Program-made: the position numbers and the translations under genes
Notes under the pieces: model-generated
What the model saw: only the letters and a program-made list of their open reading frames with translations
What the model was told of the DNA's origin: nothing
The model's database searches: none
Shown: piece after piece, positions 1 through 7,767 of the stretch
Numbering within the stretch: the stretch's first letter is position 1
Layout of the letters: each line of letters starts with the position of its first letter
Source of the DNA: Danxiaibacter flavus
GTDB lineage: Bacteria > Bacteroidota > Bacteroidia > Chitinophagales > Chitinophagaceae
Assembly: GCF_041060425.1 (NCBI RefSeq)
Contig: NZ_JAULBC010000003.1
Location: forward strand, 62,001 to 126,000
Direction of reading: 5' to 3'
DNA: 64,000 bases

Positions 1-1
1 A

Positions 2-676
2 TATGCGATAGGAACATTTGACGGCACCAAATTCACACCGGAAGTTGAAAGGCTCAATGGCCAGCTTGGACGCGATTTTTATGCATCACAAACATTTAAC
101 AACGAACCTAAAGGCAGGCGTATTGAAATAGGCTGGTGGCGTACACATACGGATAAAGACGATATGACCTTCAATCAATCCCAAAGCATTCCGATGGAAT
201 TAAAACTGGAAAGAAAGGCTGAAGGCTTGCGGTTGACGAGAACTCCCGTAAAGGAACTTGAGTCTTTGCGTGTAAAGACTTATCCATTCTCCAAACAAAA
301 ATTGAAAGAAGGTGGCGCCAATCCGCTTTCTAAAATTGATATTGAGCTGGCGGAGATACGTGTTGAGTTTGAACCCGGAACTGCGAAAGAAGTTAAGTTT
401 GATGTAAGGGGCGTCCCGGTTGTTTACAACGTTTCCAAACAAGAGTTGACAATTGACGGCGTTACCTCTCCTGCCCCATTGCAAAATGGTAAACAACGGA
501 TAACCATTTATGCGGATAGAACTGGTCTGGAAGTTTTTGCAAGTGACGGAATCTTATTCATGCCAATCAATAAAAATATTCCTGCAGAAAACAGGTCGCT
601 GTCGCTTACTGCAAGCGGAGGTGCTGCAAATGTGAGCAAGCTGGATGTATACGAGTTGAAGAGCATTTGGGATTAA
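2..676 (+). CDS. GH32 family glycoside hydrolase, C-terminal part (levanase/fructosidase-like)
   Basis: The open frame enters from the left edge, so only the C-terminal 224 residues are visible and the real start lies outside the window. The stretch DFYASQTF followed by RRIEIGWWR is the signature of the last blades of the GH32 five-bladed propeller. The remainder is the GH32 C-terminal beta-sandwich, with a late segment around ITIYADRTGLEVFASDG that is typical of it. The family hydrolyses beta-fructosides such as levan, inulin or sucrose. The nucleophile Asp and acid/base Glu are not in the visible part, so activity and substrate cannot be judged. A strong terminator follows 20 bases after the stop. 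Seen: domain motifs. Inferred: an exported fructan hydrolase. Confidence 0.88.
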   Translation, partial: YAIGTFDGTKFTPEVERLNGQLGRDFYASQTFNNEPKGRRIEIGWWRTHTDKDDMTFNQSQSIPMELKLERKAEGLRLTRTPVKELESLRVKTYPFSKQKLKEGGANPLSKIDIELAEIRVEFEPGTAKEVKFDVRGVPVVYNVSKQELTIDGVTSPAPLQNGKQRITIYADRTGLEVFASDGILFMPINKNIPAENRSLSLTASGGAANVSKLDVYELKSIWD

Positions 677-695
677 GGCGATCCGCGGTCACTGC

Positions 696-741
696 AAAAA
701 AAAATTGTCCTACACTTTTAAAGTGTAGGACAATTTTTTTT
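696..741. terminator. Strong bidirectional hairpin terminator
   Basis: A perfect inverted repeat with arms of about 21 bases and loop TTA, flanked by A9 on the left and T8 on the right, so it can terminate in both directions. It serves the GH32 gene on its left. The core stem-loop, GTCCTACACTT-TTA-AAGTGTAGGAC, recurs exactly in the terminator at 61835-61883. Confidence 0.85.
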
Positions 742-766
742 GCATCTGGGATTGCGATTCGGGATG

Positions 767-798
767 TTGTAAAGGCGCGATGCATCGCGCCTCTACAA
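767..798. repeat. GC-rich palindromic intergenic repeat (GGCGCGATGCATCGCGCC)
   Basis: An 18-base perfect palindrome at 774-791 sits inside a longer arm pair beginning TTGTA and ending TACAA with one mismatch. From memory, palindromes of this type (GTAGAG-GCGCGATGCATCGCGC-CTCTAC) are interspersed in many bacterial genomes; no second copy was noticed in this window. It lies at the 3' side of the LprI-like gene and could act as a transcript 3' hairpin. Confidence 0.6.
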
Positions 799-805
799 TT
801 TCGTA

Positions 806-1234
806 TCATTGCATCTGTTTTAACGTTTCCAACAGATCTTCCAATTCCATTGCCCGCTGCTTTGTAATATCCATCACCTTTTGCGCACGCACTATCCGCC
901 ACATGGTTCCATGCGCACTGCCATAAGTAGCATCTATAAGATCAATTTCTTTTTCTTTGAATTTGATCCATTGACGCTGGGCCTCAATCAATGAGTTTTT
1001 TGCAGTTGAATCTAGTTTAGCTAAAAGAGATTTATAGGTAGTATTTAGTTTTGCGTTCCATTTGTTCAGGGCTTTGTATGCGCAGTCAACCATGCCCGCA
1101 GTTGACTGATTTTCTTTTTTATCCAGGCATTGCTGTAATTCACTGTCTATTTTGTCTTCTTTACTTTTCGTTTGCGCAAAGCCGGCTCCCGTTAGTAATA
1201 ATGCAAATAAAACAAGACAAGTTTTTAATTTCAT
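806..1234 (-). CDS. LprI-like lysozyme inhibitor family protein (DUF1311), secreted
   Basis: 142 residues. An N-terminal signal peptide (hydrophobic run at about residues 6-18, likely cleavage after GFAQ) directs export to the periplasm. The mature part has two Cys (36 and 51) and the C-terminal pattern EAQRQWIKFKEKE with a following AQKVMDIT helix, typical of the LprI/YecT family (PF07007). Some members inhibit lysozyme; others are uncharacterised. The gene stands alone, with a GC-rich palindrome 3' of it and a repeat-rich 0.5-kb gap 5' of it. The family is fairly sure; the inhibitor role is only inherited from the family name. Confidence 0.78.
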   Translation of the reverse strand: MKLKTCLVLFALLLTGAGFAQTKSKEDKIDSELQQCLDKKENQSTAGMVDCAYKALNKWNAKLNTTYKSLLAKLDSTAKNSLIEAQRQWIKFKEKEIDLIDATYGSAHGTMWRIVRAQKVMDITKQRAMELEDLLETLKQMQ

Positions 1235-1431
1235 GCGACATATTTTATCGTATCACAATATGTTGTTGACAATTCAATGTCGTTTAGTTAAGAATTGTCA
1301 TTCTTGAATATCCATAAACGATCGCAATCAGGCCCTGTTCGGGAGACCTCTCCTATCGCCGGGGTGACGACGCGGGTGCAGCCTTTCCTATATCGTTCAT
1401 CGGTGCTGAAATCAGTTTTTCTGATAAGCCA

Positions 1432-1662
1432 GGACCGTCATGTCGACTGGGAAATTTGGTGAGCCACAATCAAAGAGAGATGACAGTACACTTTTCGTCA
1501 ATAGTCCGTAGGACTTAAAGCTTAATAGAAGCTCTAACCTACCAGGTCCTTCTTGTCCGTAGGACATTAACCCCATTTATTTGGTTAAAGTCCGGACGGA
1601 CTATGATGGTCTCAATTCGCATATTTCTATTAAGCTTAATTCCCTACGGGAAAAATTGACAC
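1432..1662 (+). repeat. Structured interspersed element, copy A (about 225 bp)
   Basis: Homologous at roughly 80% by eye to the reverse complement of 60978-61208. It contains arms AAGCTTAATAGAA (1518-1530) and TTCTATTAAGCTT (1625-1637), which pair perfectly. Small hairpins lie at 1503-1515 (AGTCC-GTA-GGACT), 1554-1566 (TGTCC-GTA-GGACA), 1589-1602 (AGTCC-GGAC-GGACT) and 1640-1652. Several stem pairs differ from the other copy by matched changes on both sides. No ORF of quality lies inside. It fills most of the gap between the LprI-like gene (5' end at 1234) and the methyltransferase (3' end at 1747). It could be a MITE-like or REP-like mobile element or a structured RNA. Confidence 0.75.
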
Positions 1663-1746
1663 GCTATGAATCTGTCATTGGCACGAAAGGAGAGATCTTC
1701 CAAAGTTGACGATGTTCGCTTAACCAAACGACATTACGTTGCCAGA

Positions 1747-2364
1747 TTAGTTTCGTTTTTTAAAACAGCAAAACAAAAAATTCTGCCTGGTGTTAAATGG
1801 TGTTACGTGATCTTCCGTTATGCACTTCATCTTTTCAAATGCGCTTTGAAATGTTGCATTCAACGTTTCTTCATTGTACTGCGAAATATCCAGCCCGCTG
1901 CATTTCTTCGGGCCCTCAGTTGAAAATGTACCAAGGATCAGGTAGCCGGCAATTGTTTTAGTTGCGATCTCAACATACTTCGAAATTTGCTCTTTCGATG
2001 TAAGAAAATGAAAGGCCGCTCTGTCGTGCCAGATATCAAAACCAGTCTCAGGTTGATACGCTGTTACATCACTCACTACCCAGTTAATTTTATTTGCTTT
2101 ATCACCAAGACGAACTTTCGCTTTTTCAAGTGCCCTGGCGGAAATATCCAGTACGGTGATATTTTCGTATCCTTCTTCGAGTAAACAATCAGCGAGATTG
2201 CTGTCGCCTCCTCCTACATCTATAATTTTTGCTGTTTTCGGCAAATCAAGTGACTGGATAAACTCCATAGATGTTTTTGGATATTTCTGCGTCCAGCTTA
2301 CCTCTTTGGGACTCTTTGATTCATAAACATTTTCCCAGTGCTTTTTATTTATAAGAGAACTCAT
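1747..2364 (-). CDS. Class I SAM-dependent methyltransferase
   Basis: 205 residues from the ATG at 2364; a seven-residue upstream extension has no support. Motif I, IIDVGGGDSN, is at about residues 47-56, followed by the acidic strand-2 end VLDIS and the DIWHDRAAFHF segment, where motif IV is expected. The N-terminal helix (HWENVYESK near residue 9) resembles TehB-like and thiopurine-type Rossmann methyltransferases. It transfers a methyl group from SAM to an unknown small-molecule acceptor in the cytoplasm. A single gene with no evident operon partner; a structured repeat lies 85 bases beyond its 3' end. Fold sure, substrate unknown. Confidence 0.85.
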   Translation of the reverse strand: MSSLINKKHWENVYESKSPKEVSWTQKYPKTSMEFIQSLDLPKTAKIIDVGGGDSNLADCLLEEGYENITVLDISARALEKAKVRLGDKANKINWVVSDVTAYQPETGFDIWHDRAAFHFLTSKEQISKYVEIATKTIAGYLILGTFSTEGPKKCSGLDISQYNEETLNATFQSAFEKMKCITEDHVTPFNTRQNFLFCCFKKRN

Positions 2365-2444
2365 TTTATAAACTTTATGAGGCAATTGAATTGTCCTTGT
2401 TGTAGTATTTTAATTAGTATTCGTCGATAAAACTACCTAAAAAA

Positions 2445-3344
2445 ATGTATATTGGAATTAAGCCCGCAGAGGCACTCACCTACTTTATATCTAAAGCTTA
2501 TCGAATGGAACCCTTTGCTAATCTAACCCCGGACGAGAAACGTCATATCGAAATGGAGGAACAATTTCGTCACGAAATAAGGAAAAGTCTTGAAACCGGC
2601 GAAAATAAACCTCCTTCATCTTCAAGGATATGGAATTTCTTCAACAGTAGTTTTGGTTTGTGGTTTTTGTCAACCTGCGTAGTTGGTTTTATTACTTTTT
2701 TATATACGCAAAACAAAGAACAACAGGATGCTAAAGCCAAGCAAGACTTGGCAGAAATAGAAACGCATCGTCAAAACGCATCTCTCATCACATTACTTCT
2801 ACCTTATCTCGCATCGCCGGATGACAAGCAATGGAGGATGGCAATAGAAATCACCAAATATTTGAAGGGAAACGGCAAATTGCCCGGTGAACTTGAATCA
2901 GCATTAGAAGGCATTGTTCATAGTGCCGCAGATACCAGTAAAAACGCTGTAAGCCAGCAAAAGATCGATGCAGCTGCCGCGGTTATTGATATAAAAGACA
3001 ACTCGGCTCCTGATAAAAAAGTAGTAGCCTCAACTTTACCACCGCGCGTATATATTCAAATTGCTAATGACAGCCAGATGGATCTGGCTAAAGTGCTGCA
3101 GGCAACGCTTCGTAAAGAAAATTTCATCGCACCTGGCGTTGAAAATGTTGGACGTAAGGGTGCTGACATTCCCAACGCAATTGAAGTCAGGTATTTCCGT
3201 GCGGAAGAAATGGCAGAGGCGCAAAGAATTATCTCTATCATCAAATCGATGAATATGGGGCTCAGGGTAAATGAGTCTCCTCAGCTTGCAACAGATAACG
3301 ATGCCAGGCCCAGGCACTATGAAGTGTGGTTTTCAAACTCCTAG
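2445..3344 (+). CDS. Membrane-anchored protein of unknown function with LytR_C-like C-terminal domain
   Basis: 299 residues from 2445; an ATG at 2505 (MEPFANL) is an equally good start and would give 279 residues. Visible layout: a charged cytoplasmic N-terminus with an acidic helix, one transmembrane helix at about 66-86 (LWFLSTCVVGFITFLYT), a short coiled stretch rich in K, Q and E, an alpha-helical middle, then a region from about 200 (PRVYIQIANDSQ) to the end. That last region, with its IEVRYF strand and helix containing EAQRI, resembles LytR_C or SPOR-like modules that handle cell-wall ligands. I do not recognise the whole protein; the domain resemblance is inference. It is divergent from the methyltransferase and convergent with the acyltransferase. 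Confidence 0.7.
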   Translation: MYIGIKPAEALTYFISKAYRMEPFANLTPDEKRHIEMEEQFRHEIRKSLETGENKPPSSSRIWNFFNSSFGLWFLSTCVVGFITFLYTQNKEQQDAKAKQDLAEIETHRQNASLITLLLPYLASPDDKQWRMAIEITKYLKGNGKLPGELESALEGIVHSAADTSKNAVSQQKIDAAAAVIDIKDNSAPDKKVVASTLPPRVYIQIANDSQMDLAKVLQATLRKENFIAPGVENVGRKGADIPNAIEVRYFRAEEMAEAQRIISIIKSMNMGLRVNESPQLATDNDARPRHYEVWFSNS

Positions 3345-3353
3345 CATCGGCGA

Positions 3354-4526
3354 TCAGTATTGGACAGCGCGTGTTTTTGGCACTTGTTGTTTTCTTTTGT
3401 TGAGTATTTTGTCTCTTAATAAAAGAAAAGGCTTTTCAACGATTTTGTTAAGTATAAAGGCTGCCAATAAAGAGGTTGATATACAGATAAACATCATCAG
3501 GTTACTATTCTTATCAATGTCAAGCTTAGCGAATTGTACCTGGGTTACATGGATAACAATTTTGTGCGATAGATAAAGTGCATACGATAGTTTTGCAATA
3601 GCAGCCGTTGCATTGGATTTAAATTTAAATAGAAGGCCCGACGGGCTTACTGCTCCTGCAACCATTAAACCATAACCGATGCTCACCAAAGGGAAGCCAA
3701 CAACGGACGCTGCAAATGAAGATGATTCTTTGCATAAAAGATATGCGGCTATTAATACTGATAAGCTTAACAATAAGAGTAGATTTCCATTTTTCCGGAG
3801 CAATTGACTTAACTGCGGTTTGAATTGAAAAATAGCTGCGACAGATACGCCCGTTAATAATCCATCCAACCTGGACCACGTCGGATAGTAGATCCATTTA
3901 TACCAACGAATGATAAAATCATCGTTTTGTGCATAAGGCGTAAGCTGATAGTTGTATAGTAGAGCTCGCACAAGCAATCCCGCAACAAAAAATGCCAATA
4001 TAATTACAAGCCCTTTTTTCAGCATTTTAAATCGTGCCAGGCCAAGGAGAATCAACGGCATGAATAAATAAAACTGCTCTTCAATGCATAGTGACCAGGC
4101 ATGAGAAAATGTACCCTGTGAATGAAGATCGAGTCCCAGGTTTTGGGTGAATGTTAAATATTTCCACAGAGGCGCAGGCGCTTCCCGCTCTCTCAATAAG
4201 GGAAACAAAAAATACAGCACCACTATTACCAGGTATGCTGGTATAATTCTGAAGAATCTTTTTATAAAAAATTCCTTCAGGGATATTTTTTTAGCTTTCG
4301 CGATCTTTTCAAAAAGCTGAGAAGATATTAGGTAACCGCTGAGTACGAAAAACAAATCAACTCCCGTCCATCCGAATTCGGCGAGGCTGAGTACCCAATC
4401 CGGATGAGCAAAAATTCCCCCGTAATGATAGAAAAAAACATAACAAATAGCGAATGCCCTTAAATGATCAAGGCCGAACAGTTTTTGCGTAAGCTGATGT
4501 TTTTCAATACCTTTTATATGTGTCAT
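3354..4526 (-). CDS. Acyltransferase 3 family membrane protein (OafA/YrhL-like)
   Basis: 390 residues from the ATG at 4526, chosen because AGGA lies about 9 bases upstream and because LDHLRAFAI, the family's usual N-terminal motif, begins about 17 residues later. About ten transmembrane helices follow. Diagnostic features are the Arg of DHLRA, the GVDLFFVLSGYLI segment of helix 2 and the FKRFFRIIPAY-type motif (here IKRFFRIIPAYL). SLCIEEQFYLF near residue 155 is another family hallmark. These inner-membrane enzymes acylate surface sugars such as O-antigen, exopolysaccharide or peptidoglycan. No glycan cluster is adjacent, so the acceptor is unknown. The upstream region 4589-4710 is rich in hairpins. 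Confidence 0.88.
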   Translation of the reverse strand: MTHIKGIEKHQLTQKLFGLDHLRAFAICYVFFYHYGGIFAHPDWVLSLAEFGWTGVDLFFVLSGYLISSQLFEKIAKAKKISLKEFFIKRFFRIIPAYLVIVVLYFLFPLLREREAPAPLWKYLTFTQNLGLDLHSQGTFSHAWSLCIEEQFYLFMPLILLGLARFKMLKKGLVIILAFFVAGLLVRALLYNYQLTPYAQNDDFIIRWYKWIYYPTWSRLDGLLTGVSVAAIFQFKPQLSQLLRKNGNLLLLLSLSVLIAAYLLCKESSSFAASVVGFPLVSIGYGLMVAGAVSPSGLLFKFKSNATAAIAKLSYALYLSHKIVIHVTQVQFAKLDIDKNSNLMMFICISTSLLAAFILNKIVEKPFLLLRDKILNKRKQQVPKTRAVQY

Positions 4527-4588
4527 GGGAAGTCCTGGTTGTAATGCCGGGGAACACAAATATCCGCGGATAACAAGGTACAATTGCC

Positions 4589-4710
4589 AATGTTGATAAA
4601 AAAGATGGTGTATTCAACATTATCATCAAAATGTGAACTTCCGGACCCAATATCAACAACCGTAAGACATTGACCGCGTCGTGTTCGCGGTTGTTTTTAT
4701 GTTCCGGAAG
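4589..4710 (-). other. Hairpin-rich region upstream of the acyltransferase gene
   Basis: Three inverted repeats lie in 122 bases. AATGTTGA (4589-4596) pairs with TCAACATT (4614-4621). CTTCCGGA (4638-4645) pairs with TCCGGAAG (4703-4710). Nested inside that pair, AACAACCG (4655-4662) pairs with CGGTTGTT (4688-4695), which competes with a shorter ACCGCG/CGCGGT hairpin. The region would lie in the 5' leader of the acyltransferase transcript, or could be a small RNA. No known riboswitch class was recognised. Confidence 0.45.
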
Positions 4711-4840
4711 AGAAAGCAAGAAAATTATTCAAAACTAATTTTGCGTCGCAATAAAGCAAAGAATTGAAAATGCAAGACATGTTATGGTGACGCACAACAG
4801 CATAATCAAACCGGCACCTTGTTAACTTAAGACCTCAATT

Positions 4841-5164
4841 ATGCATTCTAACCTAAAAACGATTTACTCTTCTGATATGTGTTCTTCCCGTATTATAGCA
4901 GGCGCATTTACGCCATTTTTGATTGCTCCGGCGTCTGCCGGCAGCATGGATAAACTCGTGCTGAAATACCACGAAAAAGTAAACAGCATACATCTGAAAA
5001 TATTCACCAGGTGGGGTTCTGTTATTTACGAAACAGACAACTACGACAACTCCTGGGACGGTGACAATGTCAGTGCGGGCACTTATTACTACGAAGCAGC
5101 CGTCTCCTCTCCTGCTTTGGCAGATGAAAGGCCACACAGAGGATGGATTGTGGTGGTTAAATGA
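4841..5164 (+). pseudogene. Orphan T9SS C-terminal sorting domain (CHU_C-like) remnant
   Basis: 107 residues. The part from about residue 50, FTRWGSVIYETDNYDNSWDG then DNVSAGTYYYEA and a final GWIVVVK, matches the gliding-motility-associated C-terminal domain (type B T9SS sorting domain, PF13585). That domain normally ends large secreted or adhesive proteins. Here there is no long passenger: the first 40 residues are not a convincing signal peptide and nothing upstream is open. It therefore looks like the surviving 3' end of a deleted gene. Alternatively it is a very short exported protein. A GTAAGAC-type repeat begins right after the stop. Confidence 0.6.
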
Positions 5165-5245
5165 AGACGTGTAAGATAGTAAGACCGTAAGACAGTAAGA
5201 TAGTAAGATAGTAAGATAGTAAGACAGTAAGATAGCACGAGAGTA
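5165..5245 (+). repeat. GTAAGA(C/T)AGTAAGA phrase repeat
   Basis: About eight degenerate copies of a 9-10-base word (GTAAGATA/GTAAGACA) directly follow the T9SS remnant. The 19-mer GACCGTAAGACAGTAAGAT at 5183-5201 occurs exactly again at 47521-47539 and 63933-63951. Confidence 0.75.
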
Positions 5246-5346
5246 ATAAAGCAAAGCCAGAACATTATTAAGAAATGAAAAACGGCAAGACACCCTTACT
5301 CCTTCGCTTCGATAAACGTAAAAACGTAAAACGTATAACTTACAAC

Positions 5347-7767
5347 TCACTCCGACCTCAAACTCTTAACCGGATTTGCCATCGCCGCTTTTATAGCCTG
5401 GAAACTTACCGTAGCAAGTGCGATAATCAACGCAATGATACCCGCCAGTGCAAACAGCCACAACTGTATGGTTATGCGATAAGCAAACTCCTGCAACCAT
5501 TTATTCATAGCCAGCCAGGCGACAGGCGTTGCTATTACGACCGCGATGCAAACCAGCTTTACAAAGTCGCCCGATAACATGGCAATGATGCCGGTGACGT
5601 TTGCACCCAAAACCTTTCTGATGCCAATTTCCTTGATCCGTTGTTCGGCTGCATAGGTAACCAGTCCTAGTAATCCAAGGCAGGCTATAAGAATAGCAAG
5701 TATTGAAAATGTTATTGAAAGTGAACCGGTACGCTGATCGGCCTGGTATTGTTTATTAAATTCTTCATCCATAAATGTATAGCTGAACGCGTGTGAAGGC
5801 GCCATCACTTTCCATTTTGATTTGAGTTGTGATACCAAACCAGGGATGTCCGCTGTATTAATACGGAGTGCAAGGCTTCCCAGGTTTTTACGGTACAACA
5901 AAGCTAACGGCGTTACCTGTTCCCTGAGTGAATTAAAGTTGAAATTCTTGATAACCCCGACAATACTAAAGCTGGAGATTTTCTTTGTTGCTGCATTTTC
6001 AACGGCGTACATTTTCTTGTTAATCGGATCTTTTCCTTCAAAGTATTTTGCCGCAGCTTCATTTATGATGATAGCGTTAGAATCGGTTGCAAAATCTTTT
6101 GAAAAATTTCTTCCGGAAACCAGTTGCATCTGCATTGTCGGAATGTAATTTTCGTCAACTTCCCACTCCTGCGACAATATCGCATTCTCTACATCAAAAT
6201 TCATATCAGGAAAAAGCCCGGTACTGTTGCGCCAGTTGTTGGTGGGCAAATAACCGGTAAATGTAGCTGCCTTTACAACCGGTAACTGCATTACTTCATT
6301 TTTAAAAGCCTCAGACTGAGAGCCGAGGGCAGATGTATTTTGTATGATCAACACCTGTTCTTTATTAAAGCCGACGTCTTTTTGATGTATGTAATTGAGT
6401 TGACTGTAAATAACCGTCGTGCCAACCATCAATGTAATTGAAATAGCAAATTGGAATACTACCAGTGCATTACGCAAAACAGAACCTTTAAAACCCTTTG
6501 CCAGCTTGCCCTTTAATACATCTACCGGTTGGAAAGATGAAAGAAAAAAGGCCGGGTAGCTACCCGCAAGCAGACTAACGACAATCATTAAAGCGACAAT
6601 AACAGCCAGCCTAGATGGGGCAAGAAGAACCAGGCCGCTTATGTTTTTCTGAGCAAGATGATTAAATAATGGAAGCAACAGGAATGTTAGCACGGTCGCT
6701 GCCATAAATGCAATAAAGCTGATTACAAATGATTCTGTGAGAAACTGTGTAATTAAATTTCGCCTGTCAGATCCAAGCACTTTTCTTACACCTACTTCTT
6801 TTGCCCTGTTGGAAGAGCGAGCGGTGGACAGGTTCATAAAGTTTACGCAGGCTATCAACAGAATAAAAATAGCGATAGCTGAAAAAATGTAAACGTATTG
6901 CAAATTTCCATTCACACTCAGCTCATCAGGCTTATTACTGTGCAAATGGATCTTTAAGAGTGGCATCAGGCTGCAGCGGACGTATCCTCCATCTTTTTTA
7001 AAATCGTCAAAGGCAATATTAGCGACACTTTTAAGTTCGGGTGCAACTGCTGCTTCGAGCGACTTATTAAACTGTTTTTCCAAACCAGCAATATCTGTTC
7101 CTTCTTTCACTACTATATATGTGTGAAAGTTTTCACTAAGCCAGTCAATTTCGCGGCTTTCATCCAGGCCGGAAAGTGGAAGAAAAAAGTCATAGTTAAA
7201 ATGTGATTGAGAAGGAATATTTTTTATTACAGCCGATACGCGGTAAGGTTTGCTGTTAATCTCCATTGTTTTACCTAACGGACGTGCATTGCCGAAATAT
7301 CTTTTCGCAGCGCTTTCTGTTATTGCAACAGATTGTGGCTCTTTTAATGCTGTGCGCTGATCTCCATCTACAATGGGTAATGTGAAAACATTAAAAAGGC
7401 TGGAGTCTGCATAGATCACTTTATCCTCTACGATTTTCTCATCGCCCTTTGTAATCGTTATCGGACCACGGTTCCTGAACCGCGTATAGTGTTCTATCTG
7501 TGGGTATTCCGCGGCAAACGCTGGTCCCATTGCTGCCGGCGCTTCTCCTATATCGAACGCGTTGTTGCCAAATTTAATCTGATTGTCGATGCGGTAAATG
7601 CGTTGAGCGTTTATATTGAATTTATCATAACTCAGTTCATCTGTAACATAGAGCATAATGATTAAGCATGTGGCAATCCCCGCTGCGAGACCAAAAACAT
7701 TGATGGCTGTAAAGCCCTTGTTCTTTTGCAGACTGCGAAATGCAGTTTTGAAGTAATTTTTGAACAT
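5347..7767 (-). CDS. FtsX/MacB-like ABC transporter permease (large, two-module)
   Basis: 806 residues. It begins with the family hallmark MFKNYFKTAFRSLQKNKGFT, then transmembrane helix 1 (about 20-42) and a periplasmic MacB_PCD-type domain. Next come an FtsX core of three helices (about 285-430, including VRKVLGSDRR), a second periplasmic domain, and a second FtsX core ending with the GIRKVLGANVTGI motif and two more helices. This duplicated architecture (about eight helices) is common in Bacteroidota and forms part of a mechanotransmitting ABC system or exporter. No ATPase lies beside it; it must be supplied in trans. It is a paralogue of the next gene, separated by a 198-base repeat-filled gap. 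Confidence 0.9.
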   Translation of the reverse strand: MFKNYFKTAFRSLQKNKGFTAINVFGLAAGIATCLIIMLYVTDELSYDKFNINAQRIYRIDNQIKFGNNAFDIGEAPAAMGPAFAAEYPQIEHYTRFRNRGPITITKGDEKIVEDKVIYADSSLFNVFTLPIVDGDQRTALKEPQSVAITESAAKRYFGNARPLGKTMEINSKPYRVSAVIKNIPSQSHFNYDFFLPLSGLDESREIDWLSENFHTYIVVKEGTDIAGLEKQFNKSLEAAVAPELKSVANIAFDDFKKDGGYVRCSLMPLLKIHLHSNKPDELSVNGNLQYVYIFSAIAIFILLIACVNFMNLSTARSSNRAKEVGVRKVLGSDRRNLITQFLTESFVISFIAFMAATVLTFLLLPLFNHLAQKNISGLVLLAPSRLAVIVALMIVVSLLAGSYPAFFLSSFQPVDVLKGKLAKGFKGSVLRNALVVFQFAISITLMVGTTVIYSQLNYIHQKDVGFNKEQVLIIQNTSALGSQSEAFKNEVMQLPVVKAATFTGYLPTNNWRNSTGLFPDMNFDVENAILSQEWEVDENYIPTMQMQLVSGRNFSKDFATDSNAIIINEAAAKYFEGKDPINKKMYAVENAATKKISSFSIVGVIKNFNFNSLREQVTPLALLYRKNLGSLALRINTADIPGLVSQLKSKWKVMAPSHAFSYTFMDEEFNKQYQADQRTGSLSITFSILAILIACLGLLGLVTYAAEQRIKEIGIRKVLGANVTGIIAMLSGDFVKLVCIAVVIATPVAWLAMNKWLQEFAYRITIQLWLFALAGIIALIIALATVSFQAIKAAMANPVKSLRSE

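Noticed and set aside
1340..1480. Copy of the GGGAGA..TCTCCC / GTCATGTCGAC intergenic repeat seen in many Bacteroidota
   Set aside because: Pieces are recognisable (GGGAGACCTCTCCTAT here, GGGAGATTTCTCCTAT near 60939), but too diverged and short to call as a defined element.
1666..1923. 85-codon plus-strand ORF antisense to the methyltransferase
   Set aside because: Overlaps the conserved methyltransferase frame and has no recognisable features.
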